The notes under the pieces were generated by a model. That model was not told the origin of the DNA. It saw only the letters and a program-made list of their open reading frames with translations, and ran no database searches. From Oscillospiraceae bacterium (GTDB lineage: Bacteria; Bacillota; Clostridia; Oscillospirales; Acutalibacteraceae): 64,000 nucleotides of DNA. Shown in pieces: positions 42,881 to 52,999 of this stretch (the stretch's first letter is position 1; each line of letters begins with the position of its first letter). A program made the translations under genes and the position numbers. Where the stretch lies: assembly GCA_902774035.1 (NCBI GenBank), contig CACYHA010000003.1, positions 1-64,000 of the forward strand, given 5' to 3'.

Positions 42881-43206
42881 CACACAATTTCATAAAGAAT
42901 TGATGAATTCTTTATTATTGCAATCAAAACAAACCTATAATTTTTTATAAATTATTTTCTGAAATCCTATTGCAATCAATCACGATCTTGTCTATAATAG
43001 TACAAGATATAGTGTTATTTTGAAATTAATTTACACAATTTTATCTTTTGTCGATCATTATCGGTATCTGACGTCGAGATTTTGAAGGTGAGCGGTTACT
43101 TTCTTTCCTTCAAGCGGCGTCGGGTGTTTTCTGCTTTCGGTTTGAGGCGCATCCGGTTCGCGTTGCGTTTTGAATAAAAAATTCATCGGAGAAAGGAAAA
43201 TCCACC
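42881..43206. other. AT-rich regulatory region before the giant subtilisin
   Basis: No gene seen. It holds an AT-rich 10-bp hairpin (ATAAAGAATT at 42892-42901 with complement at 42906-42915), a 12-base direct repeat TATTGCAATCAA (42916-42927 and 42968-42979), the promoter, and a leader of about 200 bases up to the ATG in which I recognise no riboswitch. The ribosome site is AAAGGA. Confidence 0.55.
42970..42998 (+). promoter_or_regulatory. Promoter of the giant subtilisin gene
   Basis: TTGCAA (42970-42975), 17-base spacer, TATAAT (42993-42998). The -35 lies inside the second copy of the TATTGCAATCAA direct repeat. Confidence 0.65.
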
Positions 43207-46200
43207 ATGAAAAGCAAAAAAGTCCTGGCCGTTTTGCTGGCAGTTCTGATGCTTCTCTCCTCCATGACCGTGGCGTTTTCCGTGTTCGCTGCAGATGTGG
43301 CCGAGGCCGCGTCTGAAGAGGCAGCACAGGAAGTCACCTACACGAAGGAAGAGCTGCAGGAAATTTCCGACAAATACGGCTACGATCTGACGAACGATCA
43401 GATCGACGCGATCCTCACCGGAGAAACGACACTCTCTGAGGCCGTCGGCGACAAAGAGGAAGATGCGATCCTCATTGTTGAGCTCGAAGGTCAAGGTGCG
43501 CTTGCAGGCAGCGACAGCTCCGAAGCGACCAGCGAGAGAGTGCAGAATGCGCGCGACAGCATTGAAAAGGTGCAGCGCGACATCCAGAAGAAGATCGCGA
43601 AGAAAGTGATGAAGAGCAAGGACCTTGATGTCAAGTATTCTTATTCACTTTTGACCAACGCTTTCGCAATGATCGGCAAACCCTCTCAAATCAATGAAAT
43701 CGCTGCGATCAAAGGCGTCAAGTCCGTCTACACTGCGCCGATTTGGACGCCGATTCCGACCGACGCCGAGCCCGACGCGATCTCCACCGAGCACGCGGCG
43801 AACTACTTCACCGGCAGCGACAATACCACGACCAGCAAAGGTACGGGTACGGTTGTCGCCATCATCGACACCGGCCTTGACTGCACCTATTCTTATAACA
43901 GCAGCTCGAAGCTCGTGACGACGACCTTCCATGAGGCGTTTAGCAATGATGTTGAAAACCCGAAGCTTGACAAGACGACGGTGCAGAACATCTATGTGAA
44001 CAAATCCCACGCCTACAAGCAGGCGCCCACAAACTCCAATATGCGCACCGCGTATAAGAACAGCATCTACCGCAGCACGAAAGTGCCCTATGCGTTCAGC
44101 TATTCCGACGACAACATGTTTGCGGGCCATACCTACAACTCCAACCTTGAAACATGGTCTTCCTGGAGCTGGGCGTTCAGCTATTTCAATGACGACGAGC
44201 AGGGCGACCACGGTACCCATGTTGCCGGTATCACCGCCGGTTACGCAGTGGATGACGAAGGCGCCGTCACATTTGAAGGCGTTGCGCCCGACGCGCAGAT
44301 CCTTGTCATGAAGGTCTTCGGCAACAAGCGTGCCGGTAACTATGCCGATATCCTTGCCGCTGTGGAAGACTCCGTCCTCTTTGGCGCAGACGTTATCAAC
44401 CTTTCCCTCGGCTCCTGGGCCGGCTTCAGCTACGGCGGCGACCGCCCGAGCTATGACGCCGCGTTTGAGGCTGCTGCCGACGCCGGTGTGGTGGTCTGCG
44501 CCGCTGCCGGTAACGACTACACCGCCGCGAAGGGTACCCTTTACGGCAACGACAAGGCCCTTGCCTCCAACCCGGACAACGGCATTGTCAGCGCTCCCGG
44601 TTCCTATGACGACAACCTTGCCGTTGCGTCCATGGCGAGCAAAGATTACTATGCAAAATCCGTCCAGATCGGCGGAAGAAACATTGCGTTCACCAACAAC
44701 GCGTCTGATTCCTCCCGCAGCATTGAAAAACATGCCGGAACAACCAAGGACTACGTTGTCTTGAAAGACGAGGACGGCAATATGCTGACCGGTACGGATG
44801 GCGACTTTGAAAAGTACGGCAAAAAACTGTATGGCAACTACGTGGTCATTCGCCGCGGCCAGACCTTTACGGAGACTGCGCAGCGCGCGGCTGACGCCAG
44901 CGCGATCGGCTTGATCGTCTGCGACCATTCCGACGGCTCCCTCGTCAACATGATGGAGAACACGGATGTCAAGATCCCCGCGATCTTCATTTCCAAGGCG
45001 GACGGCGATTTCATCCTTTCGCTGGAATCCGATCCGGCCACCACCCACAAGATCAACATCACCAACACCAACGCCTATACCGTGAACCCGGATGCAGGCA
45101 AAATGTCTGACTTCTCCTCCTGGGGCGTCACGCCTGATCTGAAGCTGAAGCCCGAAATCACCGGTTACGGCGGCAATGTGTTCTCCACGCTGAAGGGCAA
45201 CAATTACGGTCTGATGAGCGGTACCTCCATGGCCACGCCGTATCTTGCCGGTGTGTCCGCGCTGGTTGCGCAGAGAATCAAGGAGATGACCACTGGTTCC
45301 CTGACAAGCGCCGAAGCTGCGCTGAAGGTTTATGAAACCGCCGCCACAGCAGCGAATATTACGAATTATTACGGTTACAACCTTACGAACCAATACATCA
45401 ACGCGATCGGCGCTGCATCGAAGGTGAAGTATACAGAGGCGTTCAAAAACAAGATTGAAGCCGCAAGAGCTTCTTACGATGCACTTGATGCAGCCCAGCA
45501 GGGCAAGGTCACTGCCGCCCAGCTCAAGAAGCTGACCGACGCGGAAGCGAAATGGGCGACGCTTGAAGCGACTGCTCGCGCCAACGAGACTGACAACGCC
45601 GCTGCCGATGCAGTGTCCGCGCTCATCGCCGCCATCGACACGGCTGCGCCGACCGCTGAAAGCGTTGCTGCGGCAAGAACTGCTTATGACGCTTTGACTG
45701 CCGCGCAGAAGAAGCTGGTGCTCAACCTTACGGTTCTGACCTATGCCGAGAACAGACTGAATAATCCTTCGGCGAACGCAGCTGCTGTTGACACGCTGAT
45801 CACCAACATAGGCGCAGTTACCGCTTTCAACTCCGCAACGATCTACAAGGTAAAGCTTGCGAGAGAAGCCTATGAAAAACTGAACGACACTGAGAAGGCA
45901 CTCGTCCAAAAGCTCGGCATTGAAAATGTCGACAAGCGAGACTTTGCCAAATCTGTCATGATGAGCACGGCAACGCCTGTCATCGACGAAGAAAACGCGA
46001 TGCCGTACTCCCCGCGCCGCCAGGGCGCAGGTCTCGTCAACATTGATGCGGCTCTTGCTTCCAAAGCGTATGTGACCGTTCCGGGCAGCCCGACTCCGAA
46101 GCTCGACCTCGGCGACGACAAGGCCAAGACCGGCGTCTATGAGATGACCTTCAACGTGGTCAACATCGGCGACGTGGATTTGACCTTCGACGTTTCCGCG

Positions 46201-49200
46201 ACCGTCCAGACCGAAAAGGTCGCAATCGAGGATGTCTCCTACCAGACCCGCCGCATCGATCCCGAAAAGGCCGCCGCGTTCAAAGAGACCGGCCTTGAAT
46301 TCCGCGAAAAATCCTATGGCGAACGCGTTTATGCGATCGACGAGTTGGAAGACGTGAAGTTCATGAGCGGCGAACCTTATGACCTGACCGCGCTGTCCAC
46401 CGTGACCGCGAACACCGTCACCGTCCCGGCCGGTCAGACCGTTGCCGTGACCGTGACCGTCACCCTTGGCGACGACGCGAAGGCCTACATGGACGAAAAC
46501 TTCGTCAACGGCATCTATGTGGAAGGCTTCATTAAGCTGACCAGCCAGACCGAAGGCCAGCCCGACCTGAATGTTCCCTACATGGGCTTCTACGGCGACT
46601 GGACCCAGGCTCCGATGCTCGACGAAGGCACATGGGAAGATAACTTCTTGGGCAACCCGGTACATCCGCAGATGGCTGTTTCCACCGGTTCGAACGTCTA
46701 CTGGGGATCCATGGTCGGTTATTACCTCTATCCGCTCGGTTTGCCGAACTCCAGCGGCACGTATAATCCCTATGACCTTTACAACGATGGCGCGACTTAC
46801 ATTCCCGACGTTCGCAACGTCTTTGGCGGCGAGCGTCAGCTCCACTCCGACATGCTCGGCGCCGAGCTTGGCCTGCTGCGCTCTGCGGGAACGATCAAGT
46901 TTGAAGTGAAAAACACGCAGACCGGCGAGGTCTATTACACAGCGAACACGACGAACGTCCGCAAGTCCTTCTATTACAGCGAATCCGTTGGCATGGTCAA
47001 TCCCGGCTACTTCGGCGACAGCGACGTTTTGATGTTTGACGGCAAGATCCAGGGCACGCAGACATTTATCCCGCCCGGAACGCAGGTGACCTATACTGCC
47101 ACCGTTCTGCCAGATTACGGCAGCGAGGCGGATGTTCACAACGTCAACAACACCTTCTCGTTCAAAGCCTACTATGACACGCAAAAACCGACGATCGACG
47201 CGGTGCAGTGCTATCTGGATGAAAATACCGGCGATGTGATGCTCCATATGGCAGCCTCCGACGATTTCTTTGTCAGTGAAATCAACTATGCAATTTGTGG
47301 CTATGACGCCGGCGGCACGGAAGATACGGTTTATCTGCACACCATGTTTGAACCGGAGCACCCGGGCGATACCGTGGAAGAAACGATCAATGTTTCCGAA
47401 TGGGCAAGAGAGGGCGGCCTGGTTCAGGTGCGTAATGTTGAGATTGACGGCGATGACTTCACCCAGAAGGAAACGGAGAACCCGCATCCCGCTTACGGTG
47501 GGCTCTATACTAGCACATACTATCTTAGTTTCTTCGATAACGTAAAGGTAAGCTGTGTGACCGACGTTCTTCCGGTTGGCTCCGAAGCGCAGCTCAACGT
47601 GGACTTTACCTACGGTGAAAAGCTGCTCGGCGGCACACCGCTGATTGTTGACCATAACAACAGCGACTTTGGTTTGGAAGAAGATTTCATCTATTCCACC
47701 TCCAATCCCGACGTCCTGCGCGTTTCCGCGGAAGGCAAGCTGATTCCGGTTTCCGCCGGCTACGCTGATGTGACCGCGACCGGCCGCTACGGCAAGGCGA
47801 ACAACTCCATGCGCATCCGCGTGATCGAAGATCCCGTTCAACTGCAGATCGCTGCCGCGAATGACGGCGATACCGTTACCTTGACTGAGGACGCCTATGA
47901 TTCCTCGCTTCTGATCAACAAGGACATCGTTCTTGACCTGAACGGCCACACCATCCACGGCATTGACGGCTATCCCGCCATCCGTGTGATCGGCGGCAAC
48001 GTCACCATCAAGAACGGCTCCGTGGACGCGAAGTTCAGCGAAGATTCCCAGAACGCGCTTCTGACCGACATTCTGGAAGACAACGCTGCGGCGATCAAGG
48101 TTGAGGGCGGCAATGTCACACTCGAAGGCCTGAACATCAAGGGCGCAACCTTCGTCCGTGAAGGCGAAACGATCATCGGCGGCTCCGCTGTGGTTCAGTC
48201 CGGTGCTTCCAACCTGACCGTGAAGCTCTGCGACCTTGCGGGTCTCTACGCGGTCAACAACGCCGCTTCCACCGGTTCGACGACCTTTGTTTCCGGCAAC
48301 TTCGAGGGCATCCTCGGTTCCGTGGCCGATATGAAGAAGGTCACCAAGAGCGAAGGCTCCGAATTTATCGATATCACCAACACCCTTGCGGGCGACGATC
48401 TCAGCTATCTCGGCACCATCGAAGGCGGCTCCGCCAGCTATATCCTGCCGCCGTCTGATCTTGTTTTCACTGCTGAACAGATCGCGCAGGCTGTTCCTTC
48501 GGAAAACAGCGCAATTGCCTATGACGCTGAAAAAGGCTGTGCAACCTTCACCATGAGAACGGCCGGCGATTCCGCAAACGCGACGGATTACTATCTGAAG
48601 TTCCCGGGTGTGAACATCAATGCCGAAGATTATGCCTTTGCTGCAATTATTTCCGGCGGTGCACCGAGTGGCTTCACCTATCATAAGCCGAGCTTCAGTA
48701 ATTCGAGCACATTCTATAACAATTATCTCTCCGGTGAATTAAACTGGACGAGGCAATCCGAGCTTGATGGCGGGGTTTACACCTACGTGAAAGCGCTTTC
48801 TGCCTGCAGAGAATTTGCCGGCGAGGTCACCGATCTGTATTTCTGCCCGGGCGGCGACAGCACCTATGGCGTGAACGCGAACGATCAGTTCGATTTCTAT
48901 GCGATCGGTTTCTTCAACAACAAGGCTGACGCCATGTCCTTCGCCTATGGTACCGCGAACGCCTACACGAACAACCTCAAGGTTGCCGCGCCGCAGAGCT
49001 TCAACACCCAGCTCATCATTGACGGCACGACCCTGAACGTCAACACCTCCTTCCCGGATGAATCCGACGGCAAGTACAAGTGGACGGCGAACGAGCTGTC
49101 GCTCTACACCAGAACCGTGAACGGCGACAACACCTTCAACGATGAATTCGTGGAATCCAAGCCGATCACGCCGGATGCAAACGGCGACGTCTCCGTCAGC

Positions 49201-52200
49201 TTCGAGGGCATCGACCCGTCCAAGGCCTATGTGGTCAAGGTCAACTTCGCCCTTTCGCTCACCGCGGAAGATAAGACGAACTTCTTCACCGTTTCCGAAG
49301 CTTCCGCTTCCGCTCTGGTCAAGGCGTTCCCGGATCTCCTTGACGAAATGATGGGCGTGAACGAGATGGAAGAAGCGGTCACGAACCTTGCGAACTTCTT
49401 CCTGTATGAGATGCGTCTTGGCTTCGTGGAGCGCGATGCGCGTCACTATGACTGCCCGCTCGGCCCGGCGTACGCGAAGAACTATCCGTACATCGACGAG
49501 TATCCGAACATCATCTGCGCAAACTCCAACAACAGCTACACCACCTGGACGGCCTATTGGGATAAGAAGACCTTCAATGAATTCATCGGCTGGGATGATG
49601 TTTCCTGGAACGGTGAAGTAACGCGCAAGTCCTACGCGATCCTGTTCGCCTCCATCCTCGGCGACGCAAAGATGGTCGATTTGATGGCCAATCTTGAAGA
49701 GTCTGTTCCGGCGGCGACCTGGGAGATGCTTGATCCGGTTCTTCGCACCGGTAACTTCGGCCAGTACGGTTCCATCCCCGCCTATAAGGAACAGCTTGCC
49801 GCGCTGAAGGCTGCCGCTGTGGGCGCAACGCCGCGCGAAGAGCTCGTGAACGGCCTGACCTACCTTGCCAACAACTTCATCTCGCTGTACGCTTCTGTGT
49901 TGGGCGTCATCAACAGCCTTTACACGCCGGGCGCTGAGTTCAAATCCTACAGCGATCCGACGGCGAATGACAGCTTGATGAACGTGCTTGCCGGCAAGCA
50001 GATCACCACGACTTACAACTTCGGCGGTCACAACGACAGACAGGCCAGAATGATCGAGCTGGTTGACGCCTGCTACGCCGCGAACGACTACACCCAGAAC
50101 GCAAAGGCCGGTCTCATGAGCGCCATGAACGCTGCCCTTTACGGCACGCTTGCCAGCTATGCGACCGACGCTGCCGATCTGATGAACCTGTACTTCGACA
50201 GCAATCCGATCGAAGGCGGCGTGATCGACCTCGGCAGAAACGCTGAGTACGAATCCGAAGCCAACTATGACGGCTATATCGAGTATGAGCTGAACGGCGG
50301 CAAGAACAACGACGCCAACCCGATCGGTTATCAGCGTCTGCTGCCTGTCACCTTCGCGGAACCGACCAAAGAAGGCTACACCTTCGCTGGCTGGTACACC
50401 ACGGCTGACTTTGCCGACGGCACCGAAATCACCGGTACCACTGCAACCACCGAAGGCGACCTGACCGTCTATGCGAAGTGGACCATCAACGTCTACACCA
50501 TGACCTTCATGCTCGGCGACAATGTGGTTGACACCGTCTCCTATACCTACGGCGAACAGACCGCTCCCACAAGCAACCTGAATGTGACCGACGGCCTGAC
50601 CTTCAAGTATTGGTACGGCGACGATTCCTCCAAGGCTTATGATTTCGGTCCGATGCCCGCGCACGACGTGGTTCTGAAAGCGCAGCTCAGCTACATGTCC
50701 CTCGACTCCTTCGACAAGGACGGCGACGTCTATGTCTGGCCGAAGGATGACAACGCATCCCTGCGTCTGACAGTCGACAGAGACTGCGTGATCGACTTTA
50801 ACGGCAAGATCGTCTCCAACATGAACGACCTTGCAATCATCGTGATTGAAAAGGGCGCCAAAGTCACCATCAAGAACGCTATCTTTGCGCCCGCGGATTA
50901 CCTTGGCACCTCCGATGAAAATTACACCATCTTTGTGGACAGCAATGCCGACGGCAACCGCTCTGTGCTCACGCTTGAAAACTGCGTGGTCAAGGGTGCT
51001 GTGAGCAGAACGCCCGACGGCTCCTTCGCCTCCTGCAGCGCGATCAAGCTGAAGAACGGCTCGCTGAAGATGAACAACTGCGTCGTCACCGGTATGTATG
51101 CGGTGGACAACACGAAGTACAGCACGGTCACCTATACGCCCGACGTCACCTACGGCACCGGTGTGTATGCCGGCGTTGTCAAGACCTTTGTTTCGAACAC
51201 GAATGTTGTGATGAGCACAGGCAGAGTGATCGATGCAAGCGCATTTGTGAGCGACGCTCCCGCAGCCGATGCTTATGCGAACCGCGTGATCGTTGTTGCG
51301 CCCAGTGAGTTCAATGTCAACACCTTCGATTTCGAATACCTGCCCGACAATGACGAGGTTCAGATCAATCCGGTGTCTGTGGATGCTCTGGCGCTTCCGG
51401 ATGGCTCCGACTTCACCTATGTTCCGACTGCAGCAGGCTTTGACGATACTGTCAATCCGCTGGTTGACGGCAGCGTGACGATCGGCGGCTTCATGGTTGG
51501 CACGCATACGATGAAGGCGAACTACAGCGTTGCTGTGAACCTTGCTGCTGAGACTGCCGCGTTCATCTATGATCTGGATGATGCGCTTACTGCTGCTGCC
51601 AAGGCTGAGATCTCCACCTTTGACGCACAGCTTCCCGAGTACGACAGAATCATCACAAAGTGGAACAACAACAAGGATAAGATCATCTCCAAGTTCTCCC
51701 AGTATGCGGACAATGCGCTTCTGAGCCCGTATCTGAAAGAGATGCGCGAAGCCATCGACAACATCAACGGCACCGGCACCAAGGAAGGCATCCTGCCGAG
51801 ACTCGAGGCAATGCTTGACGCTTACAAGGCGCTCACGACCGACGCGCAGAAGCTTGCCTGGCTGCTTGAAAACAAGAGCGCCGTGATCGCTCTGACGATT
51901 GATCTTCGCGACAACGTGGATGTGATCTGGAATTCCTGCGTCATGCTGAACGCTCTGGCGAACACCTTCCTCGGCGCGGACTACACCGACAAGCTGATTC
52001 AGGTCAAAGAAATTTATGAAGAAGTCGGCGCACATTGCGAGGCTGTTGAAAAGCTTCCGAGCTTTGCTGCATCCAATTATGCCGCCGCCTCCGATAAGAC
52101 TGCGTTTGTCAACACGCTGCTTGGCGCTTCCGCTGCATATGGCGGCGAGAAGAAAGTGGAGGGTCTGACCGACCTCGGCGACAATGTCTCCTTCACCCGC

Positions 52201-52803
52201 TACATTGACCCGACCAATGAGAGCTTCAGCGCTCCGACCAAGTTTACGGTTCTTGTGAACTCCAAGCTGAGCGACATCGTGATTCCGGATGAATTCCCGA
52301 GAATCGAATGGAAAACGCCGAACACCGAATTGAAAGAACTCGGCATCTTCCCGGTCGCTGCGATTTACACACCGACCGATACGGTGAAGTACAACACAGT
52401 TGAATTCACCATCGATGTGGAAGTCATCTCCCCGGCGACCTATTGTGAACGCAACGGCCACAACTACGGTGAACTGATCGTTGTTCAGCCGGATTGCACG
52501 CATGACGGCAACGCAACAAGAGTTTGCTCCATGTGCGGCGACGTGAAGGTGGAAGAGGTTTCCGCGAAGCTCGGCCACATTGATGAAGACAACAACAACA
52601 TCTGCGACAGATGCAAAGCCTACATCAATGATACCGGTAAGGGCGGTGTGAACCTCATCCTCGGTTTCCTGAATTACATCTCCAGCTTCCTGCGCGGTGT
52701 GCTTCAGGTGCTGACCCGCTCCAATACGGCAAGCGGCACCTCGGTCTTCGACTCCGACAACTGGCTTGTTCGTTTCCTGAGATGGCTCTTCAAAAACATC
52801 TGA
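43207..52803 (+). CDS. Giant secreted multidomain subtilisin (S8, lactocepin/C5a-peptidase-like)
   Basis: 3198 residues. Signal peptide (1-29), propeptide-like region with KEELQEISDKYGYDLTNDQI, then an S8 domain: Asp221 (AIIDTGLD), His335 (DHGTHVAG), Ser674 (GTSMATPYLAG), oxyanion AAAGNDY, and a PA insert near residues 565-620. Between the Ser helix and the closing SPRRQGAGLVN motif (about 935) is a roughly 230-residue Ala-rich helical insert with FIVAR-like repeats. Then Fn3-like C5a-peptidase domains (from about 970), two beta-helix-like segments (DLNGHTIHG near 1580; near 2530), an InlB B-repeat (about 2360-2425), helical repeats, a CxxC pair region and an amphipathic tail ending RFLRWLFKNI. 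No LPxTG. A surface or secreted protease for peptide nutrition or host proteins (inference). Confidence 0.93.
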   Translation: MKSKKVLAVLLAVLMLLSSMTVAFSVFAADVAEAASEEAAQEVTYTKEELQEISDKYGYDLTNDQIDAILTGETTLSEAVGDKEEDAILIVELEGQGALAGSDSSEATSERVQNARDSIEKVQRDIQKKIAKKVMKSKDLDVKYSYSLLTNAFAMIGKPSQINEIAAIKGVKSVYTAPIWTPIPTDAEPDAISTEHAANYFTGSDNTTTSKGTGTVVAIIDTGLDCTYSYNSSSKLVTTTFHEAFSNDVENPKLDKTTVQNIYVNKSHAYKQAPTNSNMRTAYKNSIYRSTKVPYAFSYSDDNMFAGHTYNSNLETWSSWSWAFSYFNDDEQGDHGTHVAGITAGYAVDDEGAVTFEGVAPDAQILVMKVFGNKRAGNYADILAAVEDSVLFGADVINLSLGSWAGFSYGGDRPSYDAAFEAAADAGVVVCAAAGNDYTAAKGTLYGNDKALASNPDNGIVSAPGSYDDNLAVASMASKDYYAKSVQIGGRNIAFTNNASDSSRSIEKHAGTTKDYVVLKDEDGNMLTGTDGDFEKYGKKLYGNYVVIRRGQTFTETAQRAADASAIGLIVCDHSDGSLVNMMENTDVKIPAIFISKADGDFILSLESDPATTHKINITNTNAYTVNPDAGKMSDFSSWGVTPDLKLKPEITGYGGNVFSTLKGNNYGLMSGTSMATPYLAGVSALVAQRIKEMTTGSLTSAEAALKVYETAATAANITNYYGYNLTNQYINAIGAASKVKYTEAFKNKIEAARASYDALDAAQQGKVTAAQLKKLTDAEAKWATLEATARANETDNAAADAVSALIAAIDTAAPTAESVAAARTAYDALTAAQKKLVLNLTVLTYAENRLNNPSANAAAVDTLITNIGAVTAFNSATIYKVKLAREAYEKLNDTEKALVQKLGIENVDKRDFAKSVMMSTATPVIDEENAMPYSPRRQGAGLVNIDAALASKAYVTVPGSPTPKLDLGDDKAKTGVYEMTFNVVNIGDVDLTFDVSATVQTEKVAIEDVSYQTRRIDPEKAAAFKETGLEFREKSYGERVYAIDELEDVKFMSGEPYDLTALSTVTANTVTVPAGQTVAVTVTVTLGDDAKAYMDENFVNGIYVEGFIKLTSQTEGQPDLNVPYMGFYGDWTQAPMLDEGTWEDNFLGNPVHPQMAVSTGSNVYWGSMVGYYLYPLGLPNSSGTYNPYDLYNDGATYIPDVRNVFGGERQLHSDMLGAELGLLRSAGTIKFEVKNTQTGEVYYTANTTNVRKSFYYSESVGMVNPGYFGDSDVLMFDGKIQGTQTFIPPGTQVTYTATVLPDYGSEADVHNVNNTFSFKAYYDTQKPTIDAVQCYLDENTGDVMLHMAASDDFFVSEINYAICGYDAGGTEDTVYLHTMFEPEHPGDTVEETINVSEWAREGGLVQVRNVEIDGDDFTQKETENPHPAYGGLYTSTYYLSFFDNVKVSCVTDVLPVGSEAQLNVDFTYGEKLLGGTPLIVDHNNSDFGLEEDFIYSTSNPDVLRVSAEGKLIPVSAGYADVTATGRYGKANNSMRIRVIEDPVQLQIAAANDGDTVTLTEDAYDSSLLINKDIVLDLNGHTIHGIDGYPAIRVIGGNVTIKNGSVDAKFSEDSQNALLTDILEDNAAAIKVEGGNVTLEGLNIKGATFVREGETIIGGSAVVQSGASNLTVKLCDLAGLYAVNNAASTGSTTFVSGNFEGILGSVADMKKVTKSEGSEFIDITNTLAGDDLSYLGTIEGGSASYILPPSDLVFTAEQIAQAVPSENSAIAYDAEKGCATFTMRTAGDSANATDYYLKFPGVNINAEDYAFAAIISGGAPSGFTYHKPSFSNSSTFYNNYLSGELNWTRQSELDGGVYTYVKALSACREFAGEVTDLYFCPGGDSTYGVNANDQFDFYAIGFFNNKADAMSFAYGTANAYTNNLKVAAPQSFNTQLIIDGTTLNVNTSFPDESDGKYKWTANELSLYTRTVNGDNTFNDEFVESKPITPDANGDVSVSFEGIDPSKAYVVKVNFALSLTAEDKTNFFTVSEASASALVKAFPDLLDEMMGVNEMEEAVTNLANFFLYEMRLGFVERDARHYDCPLGPAYAKNYPYIDEYPNIICANSNNSYTTWTAYWDKKTFNEFIGWDDVSWNGEVTRKSYAILFASILGDAKMVDLMANLEESVPAATWEMLDPVLRTGNFGQYGSIPAYKEQLAALKAAAVGATPREELVNGLTYLANNFISLYASVLGVINSLYTPGAEFKSYSDPTANDSLMNVLAGKQITTTYNFGGHNDRQARMIELVDACYAANDYTQNAKAGLMSAMNAALYGTLASYATDAADLMNLYFDSNPIEGGVIDLGRNAEYESEANYDGYIEYELNGGKNNDANPIGYQRLLPVTFAEPTKEGYTFAGWYTTADFADGTEITGTTATTEGDLTVYAKWTINVYTMTFMLGDNVVDTVSYTYGEQTAPTSNLNVTDGLTFKYWYGDDSSKAYDFGPMPAHDVVLKAQLSYMSLDSFDKDGDVYVWPKDDNASLRLTVDRDCVIDFNGKIVSNMNDLAIIVIEKGAKVTIKNAIFAPADYLGTSDENYTIFVDSNADGNRSVLTLENCVVKGAVSRTPDGSFASCSAIKLKNGSLKMNNCVVTGMYAVDNTKYSTVTYTPDVTYGTGVYAGVVKTFVSNTNVVMSTGRVIDASAFVSDAPAADAYANRVIVVAPSEFNVNTFDFEYLPDNDEVQINPVSVDALALPDGSDFTYVPTAAGFDDTVNPLVDGSVTIGGFMVGTHTMKANYSVAVNLAAETAAFIYDLDDALTAAAKAEISTFDAQLPEYDRIITKWNNNKDKIISKFSQYADNALLSPYLKEMREAIDNINGTGTKEGILPRLEAMLDAYKALTTDAQKLAWLLENKSAVIALTIDLRDNVDVIWNSCVMLNALANTFLGADYTDKLIQVKEIYEEVGAHCEAVEKLPSFAASNYAAASDKTAFVNTLLGASAAYGGEKKVEGLTDLGDNVSFTRYIDPTNESFSAPTKFTVLVNSKLSDIVIPDEFPRIEWKTPNTELKELGIFPVAAIYTPTDTVKYNTVEFTIDVEVISPATYCERNGHNYGELIVVQPDCTHDGNATRVCSMCGDVKVEEVSAKLGHIDEDNNNICDRCKAYINDTGKGGVNLILGFLNYISSFLRGVLQVLTRSNTASGTSVFDSDNWLVRFLRWLFKNI

Positions 52804-52840
52804 TCTGAGCATCATCCCTTAACCGCACCAAAAATGCACT

Positions 52841-52871
52841 GGACTGGCGCTTCGGCGCCAGTCCTTTTTTT
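52841..52871 (+). terminator. Strong intrinsic terminator
   Basis: GGACTGGCGC, TTCG tetraloop, GCGCCAGTCC, seven T. Confidence 0.95.
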
Positions 52872-52933
52872 GGGCAGCCGAAGATTCACGCGTTGCGGGA
52901 ACATCGGTCGCTAAAATAAATTCTCTGTGCGTC

Positions 52934-52962
52934 TTGCTTTTTTTCGCCGTATGGTATAGAAT
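52934..52962 (+). promoter_or_regulatory. Promoter of the apbE unit
   Basis: TTGCTT (52934-52939), 17-base spacer, TAGAAT (52957-52962). May drive apbE, the NusG_II gene, the Gx gene and rnfCDGEAB together, as no other promoter or terminator is evident before 60084. Confidence 0.5.
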
Positions 52963-52999
52963 ATACTTGTTTCATTTTGCGCTGAAAGGAGCTGCGTCT

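Noticed and set aside
43000..43206. Roughly 200-base leader of the subtilisin gene checked for a riboswitch
   Set aside because: I could not match it to cyclic-di-GMP, SAM, TPP, T-box, glycine, lysine or other conserved cores; only weak local hairpins are visible.
43645..52815. Two very long antisense open frames (1679 and 1358 codons) opposite the subtilisin gene
   Set aside because: They arise from the codon bias of the GC-rich sense gene. The sense frame has a signal peptide, catalytic triad and known domains; the antisense products have no recognisable motif, promoter or ribosome site.
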